The notes: generated from the sequence alone by a model not told the origin. A DNA stretch of 64,000 nucleotides from Xenopus tropicalis (GCF_000004195.4 NC_030685.2:56388516-56452515), one strand, 5' to 3'; shown: positions 50,636 to 62,326, numbered from the stretch's first letter. Numbers and translations are program-made.

Positions 50636-51120
50636 CACACAAGTAGCTGCTGGAGTTATTGCTGTAATGCTCAACAGGAAGGAAGCTCCATAAGACAGTA
50701 AGATACAGTAGCAGAGAAAACAGATTCCTCTTAAATGGTCTAATTAAGTACAATTCCAAATATGCATGCCTTTATAGAATGCCTTACAAAATTGTAAAAT
50801 GAGATGATTGCAATTCCCCATATAGAGAGAGTATAAACCCCTTTCAGCAAAAGTAAAATATTTTAAAATTGTATGGAAAAAAATTACTTTTCTACTATAA
50901 TGCACTAATGGATTTGTTTTTTTTTTATTGTTATCTCTTCTTGTAATAAAAGATAATGAGCTCTTACTTCTTCGTTTATTGGGATTCTGGCTTAGAGACA
51001 GGAGAAGTTCATTGTACAGAGCTTTTTATTTTATTTTAAAGCACAAATGGGTCATTGATTAGTTTTTTTCCATTACTGCCTCTCCTCTCATTAAACAAGG
51101 ACAATAAGTTCTGCATAAAC

Positions 51121-51142
51121 AGCCCCCCCCCCCCCCCCCCCA
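51121..51142. repeat. Poly-C run
   Basis: About 20 consecutive cytosines interrupted only at the left edge. A mononucleotide tract, prone to length error. Confidence 0.9.
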
Positions 51143-51918
51143 TTTTTCCCATTCCTTCACATAGGAGGAGTGTATTGTGTAGGGGGTTTATCGGTGCACT
51201 TGAAATTTAATTATCTACCTTCTTCTCCTCCCACAATTACTTTCCAGAGACAGAAAGTTGGAAAATAAAAGCAGTTTTAATTTCTCTGCCATATTTATAT
51301 TGAGAAACATCAAAAATGTTACATTTTTCTTAATTAAAACACTGGACTAAAATAATGTTTTGTTTACAAAACTTGTGTTGAACATGGGGCTATACTGCTC
51401 CCAAGAGCAACAAAGCAGGTCACTATATTTAAACATAAGTGCACATTTATACATTTATTAGAGGTGCAACAAATCCAGTAATCAGTTTGCCAATATAAAG
51501 CTCTGGACACCTAATATGATTGGTTCTCATTCTCACACAATGTAGTTTTTCATTTATTTTAACATTCAGATTTGGTTCTGTATTCAGTGCATTTCTAGCA
51601 TTTATTAATATGAGAAGGAAAAAACAAAGTAAACACTTTCAAAATGTTAAGGACAGCAGGGAACTGTCCGACCTGTAAACCCATGCTGCACTAATAAGTG
51701 TCAACACTATAATTTCTCATTGTTAATACAGAAGGAAAATGTACAAGTAAAACAAAGATTGAATCGATAATAGTCAATTCTGGGAGCCTACGGTTCTCTA
51801 GCTTGGAAATCAGTAGGCCGCCTGGGGCAAAGTGTCTATATCCGTTTGATTTGATTTGACAAATAAAAGATTTGATAGATGGATGTTCAGATCTACTCAT
51901 TACTAAAACTCCAGACAT

Positions 51919-52505
51919 TTAAAGGACAAGAAAACGGAAATTCACTGGGGGTGCCAATGTGTTAGACACCCCCCTCCATTTAACATTATTGCTAACCTTA
52001 TACCCCAGGCTGGTGCTTCTGTCTGCTAAAAAGTGAACCGGCACAGGGTGCTGCTCCTGCCACATTATTCCGCCATCTTGCGCAATGTCCCAGTGACCTT
52101 TACACTGCCCACATAGCACACAAATGAAATTCACTGCACACTAGAGTGAAATTGGCAACTTGATTAGCAAAATTGAAGTCCAATCTTTACTCCACTGTGC
52201 ATGTGTGGTGTTCCTTACACCCAAAGAGGATTCCTGGGGCATTGGCAGTTTTTTGCAGCAGGAATACCACCCTGGTTGATTTCAGGTAAGCGATAATGTT
52301 CAATGAGGGTGTCTTGTGCCAAGAAAATGAAAAAGAGACTAAAAATAGACCACTTGCAATTAAATAATTGAGTGCATTTATTCCATGTGTTTCAGGCACC
52401 ATAACCACCCTGCACAACATTCTGGGGGGGTTGTGTTACCCAATCCCTTGGGGGTGTCTAAACACTTTGAAACCCCTAGTGAATTTTCCTTTTCTTTTCC
52501 TTTAA
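51919..52505 (+). repeat. T2/Kolobok-like MITE, complete with TTAA
   Basis: The left end TTAAAGGACAAGAAAACGG then AAATTCACTGGGGGTG is the inverse of the right end CCTAGTGAATTTTCC then TTTTCTTTTCCTTTAA. TTAA occurs at both ends (51919-51922 and 52502-52505). It is 587 bp. Inside are TTCAG|GTAAGC at about 52282 and GCCAATGTGTTAGACACC. Confidence 0.85.
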
Positions 52506-52948
52506 TAGACTATATCCATCTCCCTAATAAAGAGGGGCTGCATAGACTAAGCTAGATATTGGAGATATTTGCCTGTTTGCATCTGTAATTTATTGTGCAC
52601 CTTTATGAAAGAAATGTATTCATACAACCTAATCTCTCTTAACCAACTTGCTTTATGATCGAAAGTGCAGTGAGAAAAGTGCAATTTAAAGTGCAATTAC
52701 CATTTTTCCTCCATAATGCAGCGCTTTGTTTGCAGGTAGGCTGGGTAATTCACAAATAAATTATTAAGTATATAAACAATGTAAACAAATTATTTAAAAA
52801 AAAACACTTCTGATTTCTTTAAGAAATCAATGACTTCAGTCTGCTTCGTGGTAGAGAAATAAATAATATAAATGCTGAGACGGTTTGATTCATTGTTGTC
52901 TGTAGCCTTTGCGACATTATTCATGTCTTTGTATTTTTTTTTCAACAG

Positions 52949-53085
52949 AAGATGAAGATCTGGAAATCTACACAGACACAAGACCACCTGGATTCAATAC
53001 CAATCGTAGAAGGAGCAGAGCGGTTCTGTACCATTTGTCTGGGCACCTGCAAAAACAAGACAAGAGCAAGCTAAAGTTGAACAAT
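52949..53085 (+). CDS. KCNH3: KCNH3 (Kv12.2/ELK2) exon 4: PAS-to-S1 linker
   Basis: Seen: 137 bp, phase 1 in and phase 0 out. The acceptor is TTTTTCAACAG|AA and the donor is AACAAT|GTATGT. Completed by the G of exon 3 it reads [19 protein letters not shown], then [19 protein letters not shown], then KSKLKLNN. The run [14 protein letters not shown] is the conserved basic linker of ELK channels, and '[22 protein letters not shown]' is characteristic of KCNH3. The first half is acidic (EDEDLE) and less conserved. Reading is open throughout. With exon 5 it gives KLNN-NVFGEKP, the expected family junction. Confidence 0.93.
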
Positions 53086-53114
53086 GTATGTATTTCTCTC
53101 AATTAGGGACAACA

Positions 53115-53225
53115 GTTATTATTATTATTATTATTCACATTTATTTACAAAGCGCCAACATATTCCGCAGTGCTGTACAATAAGTGGGTTTCATACATTG
53201 GACAGTTTAGCCTATTCCCTCCTAG
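53115..53225. repeat. (TTA)n tract plus interspersed repeat
   Basis: Seven or eight TTA units are followed by CATTTATTTACAAAGCGCC and AACATATTCCGCAGTGCTG then TACAATAAG, a widely repeated frog element. Its interior resembles the degenerate copies near 4990 and 25155. Confidence 0.6.
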
Positions 53226-53498
53226 GAACATTTATTTTCCAAGAAACATAAACTACACTCAAGCAAAAATATTATCAAATCAATATATGATGCACATAAG
53301 TCATTATAAAAAAAAATATTGTATTCCACTTTGTAGGAGATGAGGATATTAGAAGTCATCTCTGACTTCCAGGACCTGTATAAAAGCACTCAACTGTTGG
53401 CCTTTATATACCATGGAACTCCTCTTTGACTTCTAATATCCCTTTTTATAATAGCCCTCTATTATAAAAAAGGGGATATAATAAAAAAATTCTATATA

Positions 53499-53695
53499 CC
53501 CTATTCTATGCACTAAATGGTAATGTGTCAGGGGTCTCTTTAATTGAGAAGGATCTGGGGATTTTTATGGACAAGCAGCTGTGTAATGCTACGCAGTGTC
53601 ACTCAGTGACAGGTACAAGTACAAGTAATTTCTTGCATAAAAAAGGGCATTAACTCTAGAGATGAAAACATAATTTTGCATTCATAGGTACCTTA
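53499..53695 (+). pseudogene. LINE reverse-transcriptase fragment
   Basis: GGTCTCTTTAATTGAGAAGG, ATCTGGGGATTTTTATGGAC and CATAAAAAAGGGCATTAAC align with 36280-36430 of the larger LINE remnant. No frame is intact over more than a few dozen codons. Confidence 0.65.
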
Positions 53696-54461
53696 TGCAC
53701 TATATTATAGTAATAAAGATCGATAAAGATAGTAATAAAAATCACTTATAAAGAATAGAGTGTACCAATAAAAGCTGAATTTCATTGATCAGCCCTACTG
53801 TATATGGCTGCACTATTCATTCTAAGATTTTCATTTGTGGTTCCAAATGTAAATTCTGCCACAGGCTATTTAGTAGATAAAAGGTTGCTGGAATTCTAGT
53901 GTTCGTGAGCCTTTAATGAGCTGGTTCAATATGTTAGTTATCTAATCAGTTGAACTGACTGCTCTAACAACTTGTAATCAATGAATGGACAGAGTAAGAG
54001 TACGTATACTGCACCATACGAAGGCTTAATAAGCACTGGCTCAGGACAATCATGTTTCTGTTTGTTGAGTATTATTGTTACACTGATTGTTTAATTGTTG
54101 TTTCAAAACCCTCTAAAATCCCAGTCAAACGTGTATAAAACATAAACTACAACAGCTAAAAGGAAGAGCAGACAAAGTTCCAAAATCGCTTCTTCTACTG
54201 ACAGTTTGCAATAGAAATGATCAATTCATCTATTATAAATTAATCCTAATGAATAACTTAAAATGCTAATGTTTTTGCAGCTTTCCAATTTTCTGGTCTC
54301 CATGCCAACGTGATACTGAACTTCAAATCAGTTTAAAAAGCAAAGTGAATATTGTTTTTATAATTGGTGCTTGAAGTTAAAACTTAGTGGCATATTGTTT
54401 GGATTCTCTTTAATGTATGAAAGCAAACAAGTCTAATTTTGAGATAACAGCAGCATTATAG

Positions 54462-54773
54462 TACAGGTATTGGACCCCTTATCCGGAAACCCATTATCCA
54501 GAAAGTTTCGAATTACGGAAAGGACATCTCCCATAGACTCAATTTTAACCAAATAATTAACATTTTTTAAAATGGTTTCCTTTTTCTCTGTTATAATAAA
54601 GCAGTACCTTGTACTTGAGTTGTAATTAATCCTTATTGGAGCCAAAACAATCCTATTGAGTTTAAATACTGTTTAAATATTTTTTTTAGATAGAAGATCC
54701 GAATTACAGAAAGACCCCTTATCCGGAATACCCCAGGTCCCGAGCATTCTGGATAACGGGTCCCATACTTGTA
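54462..54773. repeat. Palindromic-end MITE ('TACAGGTATTGG' family)
   Basis: Starts TACAGGTATTGGACCCCTTA and ends CGAGCATTCTGGATAACGGG then TCCCATACTTGTA. It aligns along its length with 48529-48860. Confidence 0.85.
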
Positions 54774-54953
54774 CTGCACACAGTTACAGGGCAGAACTTT
54801 TGATATGAAACATAACAAGACTGTGGTGTAGAGGTCACAAATTTATGTCTCATGTTCCCACAAGAAGTTTATTATTGTGATTCCTTTGTTAAATTACCAA
54901 ACAAGATAAATCCAGGAGGAGTGAATGGTTTGCCTGGAGAATAAAGGAGCTAA

Positions 54954-55100
54954 TACAGGTGACCTGTTATCCAGAATGCTTGAGATCTTTTTTTAAAAAA
55001 CTTTAATTATTTAATTAAAATGGTGTGTTGGGAGATGGCCATTCCATAATCGGAGCTTTCTGTATAATGGGTTTCCAGATAACAGATCCCATACCTTTAT
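54954..55100. repeat. Short internal-deletion copy of the same MITE family
   Basis: Starts TACAGGTGACCTGTTATCC and ends GTTTCCAGATAACAGATCCC then ATACCTTTAT. It is about half the length of the sister copies, consistent with an internal deletion. Confidence 0.7.
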
Positions 55101-56169
55101 AATAAAAGCCTTAATGATAGAACCTGTATCAAATGCTTGCAAATAGTTCAGTAAGAATTAGGGTTGCCTCCTTTTATGGGTATTATATCTATATATTAGT
55201 AAATGTGTTACTTTTTTCCCAATACCAATAAGATTGACATCAAGCATCATTTTTGCCAGTAAAATACTATCCAGGTGACAATGCTAGATCGAATCCATAA
55301 TAAGTTCCATATGAATAGAATTGGGTATGCATTATTTTTCAGAAATTTCCAGGCTGGACCCTTCCTGTTATTTGATGACACCAATGATTTTTGTTTCAAC
55401 AAACCAAGTAGCTTAACCTTAAAGCCTGTTGCGCCTGAATATGAATGTGCCCCTGATGTAGGTGCTCTGTGCTCTTCTAGAAAACTAATAAATACCCAGC
55501 AGGCAATGATTTCTTAATGTGCTTACAGCAGCTTTGTGCTAATTCACAAACATAATGACACGTGCATAGCCTGCATTTAAAAAGGTCATTCTGCCATACA
55601 AAGTCATATGTAAAGCAAATTGAATTATAATTGGTCAATCAAACCCACCTCTTTACATACTTACATGCACACAACCATCTTTATCAAATAATTCCTTATG
55701 TTCTAATTGCTGTACCTCAAGTTAGTTTGATGGGAGCTATCAATTGTTTGTTGATTTACTGCGACAGAGCCAATGCATAAAGGAACCCAAGGCAACACCC
55801 CTGTGTCAACCACCTCACTTGCTCTCAGAGACTCTTTATTTAACCTCTCTCAGGCTCAACTTTTTCTTCACCTTAGTTCATCAAACTAAACTAAGAGCAG
55901 GGTTATAGTTTGGGGCAAAAAGGCACACGAGTCTTGAACCCTAGCTCTCCCAACTGTTGCACCCCAGGCACGTGTTACTTCTATCTACCCTTAGTTCTGG
56001 CCTTGGCATTAAAGAACTTCTATGCTCAGTTAGTGTTAAAGGGAAACCATTCATTTACTGAAATATGCTATTAAATCTATCAATTCTCTTCAGCTTTTTC
56101 ATAATTTGATAATTATTCTTGCCAACTGCCAGGAATTTTTTTGTACATTAAAAAAAAATTCAACCTATC

Positions 56170-57000
56170 GTGCATATACCTATTAGGTAAGTACTACAAG
56201 GTGATTGTGCATATACCTATTTAGGTAAGTACTACAAAGTGATTGTGCATATACCTATTTAGGCAGGTACTACAAAGTGATTGTGCATATACCTATTTAG
56301 GTAGGTACTACAAAGTGATTGTGCATATACCTATTTAGGTAGGTACTACAAAGTGATTGTGCATATACCTATTTAGGTAGGTACTACAAAGTGATTGTGC
56401 ATATACCTATTTAGGTAGGTACTACAAAGTGATTGTGCATATACCTATTTAGGTAGGTACTACAAAGTGATTGTGCATATACCTATTTAGGTAAGTACTA
56501 CAAAGTGATTGTGCATATACCTATTTAGGTAGGTACTACAAAGTGATTGTGCATATACCTATTTAGGTAAGTACTACAAAGTGATTGTCCATATACCTAT
56601 TTAGGTAGGTACTACAAAGTGATTGTGCATATACCTATTTAGGTAGGTACTACAAAGTGATTGTGCATATACCTATTTAGGCAGGTACTACAAAGTGATT
56701 GTGCATATACCTATTTAGGCAGGTACTACAAAGTGATTGTGCATATACCTATTTAGGTAAGTACTACAAAGTGATTGTGCATATACCTATTTAGGCAGGT
56801 ACTACAAAGTGATTGTGCATATACCTATTTAGGCAGGTACTACAAAGTGATTGTGCATATACCTATTTAGGTAAGTACTACAAAGTGATTGTGCATATAC
56901 CTATTTAGGCAGGTACTACAAAGTGATTGTGCATATACCTATTTAGGTAGGTACTACAAAGTGATTGTGCATATATCTATTGAGGCAGGTACTACAAAGT
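56170..57000 (+). repeat. Minisatellite, 22 x 38 bp, carrying splice-donor-like motifs
   Basis: Twenty-two tandem units begin GTGCATATACCTATTTAGG and end GTACTACAAAGTGATT. Unit starts are 38 bp apart from 56207 to 56967; the first unit is 37 bp. The central hexamer varies: GTAAGT in units 1, 2, 9, 11, 16 and 19; GTAGGT in nine units; GCAGGT in seven. Preceded by TTTAG, the GTAAGT units match the U1 donor consensus AG|GTAAGT on the sense strand of KCNH3. Since 38 is not a multiple of 3, it is not a coding repeat. Confidence 0.95.
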
Positions 57001-58351
57001 GTGCAAGTGCCTCCCCCATATTTCATGCTGAGGATTTGAGCTTTATTCTCAGACTATTCATAAAACAGCAAAGAACTGAATTTCCATACTGGCATATAAC
57101 TGAGAATATTTAACAAATAACAGAATTGACAGGGAGCTCAAATAAGTAAATTAGATTTACAGGATATTGCCTGGAAACCTAGAGGAACACTTATTAGTCT
57201 GTGCAAATTACTTTTCCAGACAGATTTGTCCCATGCTAACATGAAGCATTCTGTCGGCTGAGTTCACTTATCAAACGATTTTCTTGATATTAACCATTTC
57301 CTTCTGCCAATTCAGTGTGACATCACAGGGAGATTTGCCTTGTAGACTGCTCTAGAATTGTATAAAGGGGTTTGCTGCTTTGGAAGTCTGTAGAATAGTA
57401 TTCTAGTTCAATTCCCCATTCCATGGGTGGGAAGCACCACATACTCACATATCCGGTTCTCTTTTATACCAAAAAAGGAATGGTATTTGATGTAATTGGA
57501 AATAATGGATACAAGTAGGGTTACAGACCTCACTATAGTAAAATACCTTTAAAAAAATATAGTATCAGTTAGCCCACTAACCTATTATTTATTAAATAGG
57601 CATTTTGGCTGAGCAGTAGCACAGTGCATAAGTACATACACTTATGCACCTCTGAAGTGACCCTGTGGAACATCATGCTGAGCAAAACTGCAACTTTAAA
57701 CGCTGCACTATCTTTATCCCACTACTGAACTATACTGCCACACTTACTTTTCATATTAGCTTGCAGCAACATGCATGCATGCTTTTATTAAGCCTAATTT
57801 AATGTATACTCAAGTTAATATGCCTAAAGTTACACATATTGTTGTCCACAAAAATCCCAAATTCCTTCTCCATAAAGGTGGCTCCCAACACTACCAATAA
57901 GGGGGTTATTTATCATAAATCGGGTTGGTGGTTTTTAGTCAAATTCTAAAATGAGTATTTTCTGAAACCTTGCATAGTCTGGATTTTTTTAATTAATAAA
58001 ATAAATCTCAAGAAAAAGTTGTCAAGTTTCTGTAGAAGTTAAGGGAAATTATCTATAACAACTGTATTTATTGATTACATTTTTAAGTTTTTGAGCCTTG
58101 TTAAAAATGAATGTGCATAACCTTTCACTTATCAACACTGAACCTCATTTGACAGTTTGTTATTTTGGGCTTAATTTAATTTGGGCTAATTTGGGCTATG
58201 TTTGTGTATTTTAATAAATAGTGTATGACCCTGCTGTTTAAAAGAAAGGATCATAGAGTTAGATATTATACATATATTCAGTGTGGGTAGCCCACCCTTA
58301 TGAAACTCAACACAATTTCCATGTTTTTTTCTTGCTTAAATTATGGAAGTA

Positions 58352-59120
58352 CAGGGATTCATTATCCTAAAACCCATTATCCAGAAAGCTCCAAATTACA
58401 GAAAGGTCATCTCTCATTGACTTCATTTTAAGCAAATAATTCTAATTTTTAAAAATGATTTCCTTTTTCTCTCGGGGTCTTTCCGTAATTCGGATCACCC
58501 ACCTTAAGTCTGCTAAAAAAATAACAGTAATTAAACCCAATAGGATTGTTTTGGCTCCAATAGGTATTAACTATATCTTTGTTGGGATCAAGTACAATGT
58601 TCTGTTTTATTATTACTGATAAAAAGGAAACCATTTTTAAAAATATGAATTGTTTGATTAAAATGGAGTCGATGGTTATTCGGAACTTTATGGATAACGA
58701 TTTTCCCGGATAAGGGGTCCAATACCTGTACCTTGTACTTGATCCCAGCTAAGATAAAATTATTCCTTATTGGCAGTGAGGATTCATTGCGAAATTCTGC
58801 ATTTTTCCTATTGGCAAATTTTTTTGCAAAACTGCCTCAAAAATACACAGCAACAAAAATTTGTCCAGTAATGAAAAAGTCACAATTGCAGCAAAAAAGT
58901 TGCCCATTTCACAAAATTTTCAGCAGTTTCGTGAAATTTTCAATGAAGCAAAATGGTACAGATTCGCTCATCACTACTTACTGGAGACAAGACAATCCTA
59001 TTGAGTTTATGTAATGTTTAAATTATTTTTGTATTAGACTTAAGGTACAGTATGTAGATACAAATTACAGAAAGATCTCTTATATGGAAAACCCCAGGTC
59101 CCAAGCATTCTGGATAAGAG
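58352..59120. repeat. Nested MITE cluster
   Basis: An outer element of the 'CATTATCC..AAACCC' family starts at about 58352 (TACAGGGATTCATTATCC) and ends near 59120 (CCCAAGCATTCTGGATAAG). It is interrupted by an inverted, end-truncated copy of the same family (about 58474-58733, ending GGGTCCAATACCTGTA) and by a hAT-like MITE (58774-58976). Outer sequence resumes after each interruption (CCTTGTACTTGATCCCAGC; then ACAATCCTATTGAGTTTA). Confidence 0.75.
58774..58976 (-). repeat. hAT-like MITE inside another MITE
   Basis: Starts CAGTGAGGATTCATTGCG and ends CAGATTCGCTCATCACTA. It is flanked by CTTATTGG (58766-58773) and CTTACTGG (58977-58984), an 8-bp target duplication with one mismatch inside the host element. 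Confidence 0.75.
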
Positions 59121-59480
59121 CACCATGAGCAGAGTATACTTAACAATTATTAAGTTAAAGAGACCACGTAAATAATATACCTGCCACAAAGCAGAAGGGT
59201 TTTAGATATACAGAGTTGCATTTCAGTTGGCCTTGAGAATAAATTTTTTTGTGCACGTTACAGTACTATTATTTCGCTTATATAATGTGGACAAACCATT
59301 GACCATAGCCTTGGTTCAACCACTCCAGTGGCACAGTCATTAGCATTACTGCCTTGTCGGGTTTCTTTATGGCATAACTTGCTATTCCTAGTGGCACTCT
59401 GGCTTTCTCCTGCCTAATGATGTACGATACAGGTCAGTTACCTGGTTCCTCTTGAAAGTGACCTCATTATGTGCATATGG

Positions 59481-59555
59481 TATAGTATAGTCTAATATAG
59501 TATAGTCTAATATAGTATTAGTCTAATACAGTATAGTCTAATATAGTATTAGACT
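59481..59555. repeat. Short tandem repeat of TATAGTCTAATA words
   Basis: Four to five irregular units of TATAGTCTAATATAG and TATTAGTCTAATACAG. A simple AT-rich tandem array. Confidence 0.8.
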
Positions 59556-60073
59556 GTTAGCTTCACTTGACCAGGGACTGACGTGAACAGTGGACATTCA
59601 GTGCTATATAACTAAATGAACAAATTATGATTATACATATTTCTCACAACAAACTTTACTTCCATAAGGCTGACATTTATTTAATAGAGAATGTCACTGT
59701 CTGTGACACTGCAGGTAATATGTCAGAACTAATCATCTTTCTCTCAGTTACACATCTTCTCTGCAACACTTTTTCCTTCACCCATGACAAGTGCATAAAA
59801 GAAAATGCATGTAGCTTGGATGAAGGGATGCCATTTAAAATGAGTAATGCATTCCTAACCCATTTCAAAGGGCAACCAAGATATATTCTAAGATTTTTGT
59901 GCTACAGGTCGCAGTTTTTTTTCACTTCACAACTGGCAGGTTCCCATTATACTTTATGCAACAGGTGTTACTTTTAGTTTAGAATGAAATGCAGAGGTTT
60001 GTGGATGTTATGGTTATTATGTGCCCCATCTACATATAGAATTTGCAGAATAATCAGCAGAAGTCGTCAAACA

Positions 60074-60490
60074 GTAAGGGACAGATTCATTAACATTAAT
60101 TTTTTTTTTTCATTTCCCTGAACAAACTTTGTATTATAAATCGTGTATCTAGATAATTACTCTAAAGCACACATTTTTAGTTATTTATCAAGTGTAAAAA
60201 CCATGAAAAACTCTAATACAAAACTTCACCATCTAAAAGCTGGCATGGTCATATAGAAATCAATGGGTGGGTGTCCTTTTCAAATTGTAAAATCTTTATT
60301 TAATTCAAGGTTTAAGAGGTTCTTTTGCTCTTTTTCATTTGTATTCTTCTTTATTTATTTGTATTCGTTTTTATTCTTCCGATAACGGAGTTTTTCTTAT
60401 TCGTATTCTTTGCACAATTTTTTGACCATACTTTATATAATTGTTTATAATTTATAGAAAGTGAGTTTAGTTGATAAATAGGCCTCTAAT
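60074..60490. repeat. Probable A/T-rich MITE
   Basis: Left end AAGGGACAGATTCATTAAC and right end AGTTGATAAATAGGCCTC are terminal sequences of frog MITEs. GTATTCTTCTTTATTT-like words are repeated in the middle. It shares AATCAATGGGTGGGTGTCC with the block at 45325. Confidence 0.5.
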
Positions 60491-60651
60491 TGTTTATTTC
60501 TCATAAGTAATATTGCCATAATATATGGAATAAAACTGTTTCTAACAATCACCAATTAGCAATAATAAGTTGCCGAAATTTTTTTGCTGATTATCTGCAT
60601 ATTTAAATGTTAGAGGGGATTCTGATTGTATTTACTGTTTGTCTTTTGTAG

Positions 60652-60898
60652 AATGTGTTTGGGGAGAAACCCAACATTCCAGAATACAAGGTAGCTGCTA
60701 TTCAGAAGTCCCGCTTCATCCTCCTGCACTACGGCACATTTAAGGCTGGCTGGGACTGGCTCATCCTCTTGGCTACTTTCTACGTTGCAGTTACTGTCCC
60801 TTACAATGTTTGCTTCACCATCCCTCGTGACGACACCTCCTCAACTCGTAGCCCTCCAAGTGTCAGTGACATCTTTGTTGAGATCCTGTTTATGCTCG
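60652..60898 (+). CDS. KCNH3: KCNH3 (Kv12.2/ELK2) exon 5: pre-S1, S1 and start of S2
   Basis: Seen: 247 bp, phase 0 in and phase 1 out. The acceptor is GTCTTTTGTAG|AAT and the donor is CTCG|GTAAGC. It encodes 82 codons: [20 protein letters not shown], then [16 protein letters not shown], then transmembrane S1 [19 protein letters not shown], then a hydrophilic loop [16 protein letters not shown], then [11 protein letters not shown], which begins S2. The trailing G would start the next codon, GAT (Asp), in the family's 'ILD' block. [15 protein letters not shown] and the PPSV.D loop identify KCNH3, whereas [18 protein letters not shown] is closer to KCNH8. S1 begins the voltage-sensor domain; the remaining exons are beyond the window. 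Confidence 0.94.
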
Positions 60899-61289
60899 GT
60901 AAGCTGCAAACGAACCTCAGCTAAACAGATTAACTGGAAATTGTTATAATAGTTCATCAATTGCGTTTGTTTTATCCAGATCCTTTTTTCCACAAGATTG
61001 AAAAAGCTTGAAACCTAAAACCTCTGTTGCAGAAAGAAAACACACCCAATTTATTTAAAACAACATCCTTAATAAACAAAAGGAGTCAGTTTCAAGTTCA
61101 GGAAGTCACTCATCTTTTCTGCCTTCATTTTGCCCAATCACCATCCTCAAGGCATCATAAATCTGCCCCATATGTAGTGGCATGAAAAGTATAATGCCCA
61201 TCTGAGTTAGGTTCTTTAAAGAGTTAAAATCTACCAATATGTAATATTAAAACAACACAGTAATGTAGGATATTATAACAGAACACACA

Positions 61290-61470
61290 ATGGGGGTATA
61301 TTTATTAAAGAGTGAAGTTAGAGCACCCTATACTCCGCTAGAGTGAAATACCGCCACTCTCCACTTTCTATTTCATTTTTTAAAGGCATATTTATCAAAT
61401 GATGAACTTTCGCTTTCACTCATTGATAAAAACTCTTTTAAAAATCCCCTAGAAATGAATGGAGAGAGGC
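61290..61470. repeat. Probable MITE ('TATATTTATTAAAG' type)
   Basis: Starts GGGGGTATATTTATTAAAG and contains inverted GGCATATTTATCAAATGATG / CATTGATAAAAACTC words and a paired GAGTGAAATACCGCC region. Boundaries are approximate. Confidence 0.45.
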
Positions 61471-62297
61471 AGAGTTTCACTCAGACTGTACAGACTGTAT
61501 CTCTTTGATATACTGTATATACCCCAAGGTCTTTTTTAAGAGCAGAATTGCCTAAAAATATTTACAGTACCTAGTGAACACAAGTAAGCTACGTAAATTT
61601 GTAAATAGTTCAGTTTAGCTCAAATCTTTTATTGTCATCTCAGCCGCACAAGATACTTACACAGTGGGAGGAAATTGTTGAGGTTCAGGCCCCAAATAAA
61701 GAGACCATACACAACACACACTTAACAGCAATACAGAAATAATGTGCAAAAGCAGCAATACAATTTCAATTTCCAATGTGTCAGCACAATACATAATAAT
61801 ATATATTGTTTCTTCTTCCCTGGACCCGAGTTACCGGCCCATAAAAGAAGGGAGAATACACAACAGATATTACAGAAAAAAATAGCAAATAAGACAGTAA
61901 TGCAGTGTGCAAATCAATGCAATTTCAAATATGTTGCCATAGTACATAGTGAATAACCAAATTATTCTAAATCTGTATTCAATTTCATACAATAACAACC
62001 TTATGTGTTATTGTAATAAAGTGCATGTGCAGTATTACTGTGCAAAATATATCATTCCCTTGTGCATAAAAAAAACCCAGAAACCCATTTAGGTTTCCGC
62101 ATCCTATAAAAAAATAAAAACTGACTATTGATTTAAAAAACTTACAGCAGTTGACCGAGCACAAATGCTGCAATATCTTTTCCAGATGGCAATAAAAGAA
62201 AATGATTATAAAAATAATGTAAAGGAGTAGCCACAATAGTATTTATAGTATAGTAAATAGTATTTATATATGATTTTTTTGTTTTGTCTAAAATTCT

Positions 62298-62326
62298 AAT
62301 ATTCTAGCTTCCCAAGCTAGAATATA
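62298..62326. repeat. Small perfect hairpin
   Basis: ATATTCTAGCTT and AAGCTAGAATAT flank CCC, giving a 12-bp perfect stem. It is too short for a miRNA precursor by itself. Confidence 0.6.

Larger units (their letters stand above)
42068..52948 (+). other. KCNH3: KCNH3 intron 3 (10.9 kb)
   Basis: Phase-1 intron with donor GTGAGA and acceptor TTTTTTTTTCAACAG. Named repeats are listed separately. In 42130-45320, 45660-48520, 49030-50570 and 50640-51900 I saw no gene. A GCGCAAGTGCACTGCACCC-containing stretch near 44740-44900 and the region 42590-42780 may be old repeats that I cannot name. Confidence 0.88.
53086..60651 (+). other. KCNH3: KCNH3 intron 4 (7.6 kb)
   Basis: Phase-0 intron with donor GTATGT and acceptor GTCTTTTGTAG. 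It is dominated by repeats listed separately. In 53700-54460, 55105-56165, 57010-58350 and 59560-60070 I saw no gene and no clear element. Confidence 0.88.

Noticed and set aside
56170..57000. CRISPR-like array of regular repeats
   Set aside because: Units are contiguous with no unique spacers, and the host is a vertebrate; it is a minisatellite.
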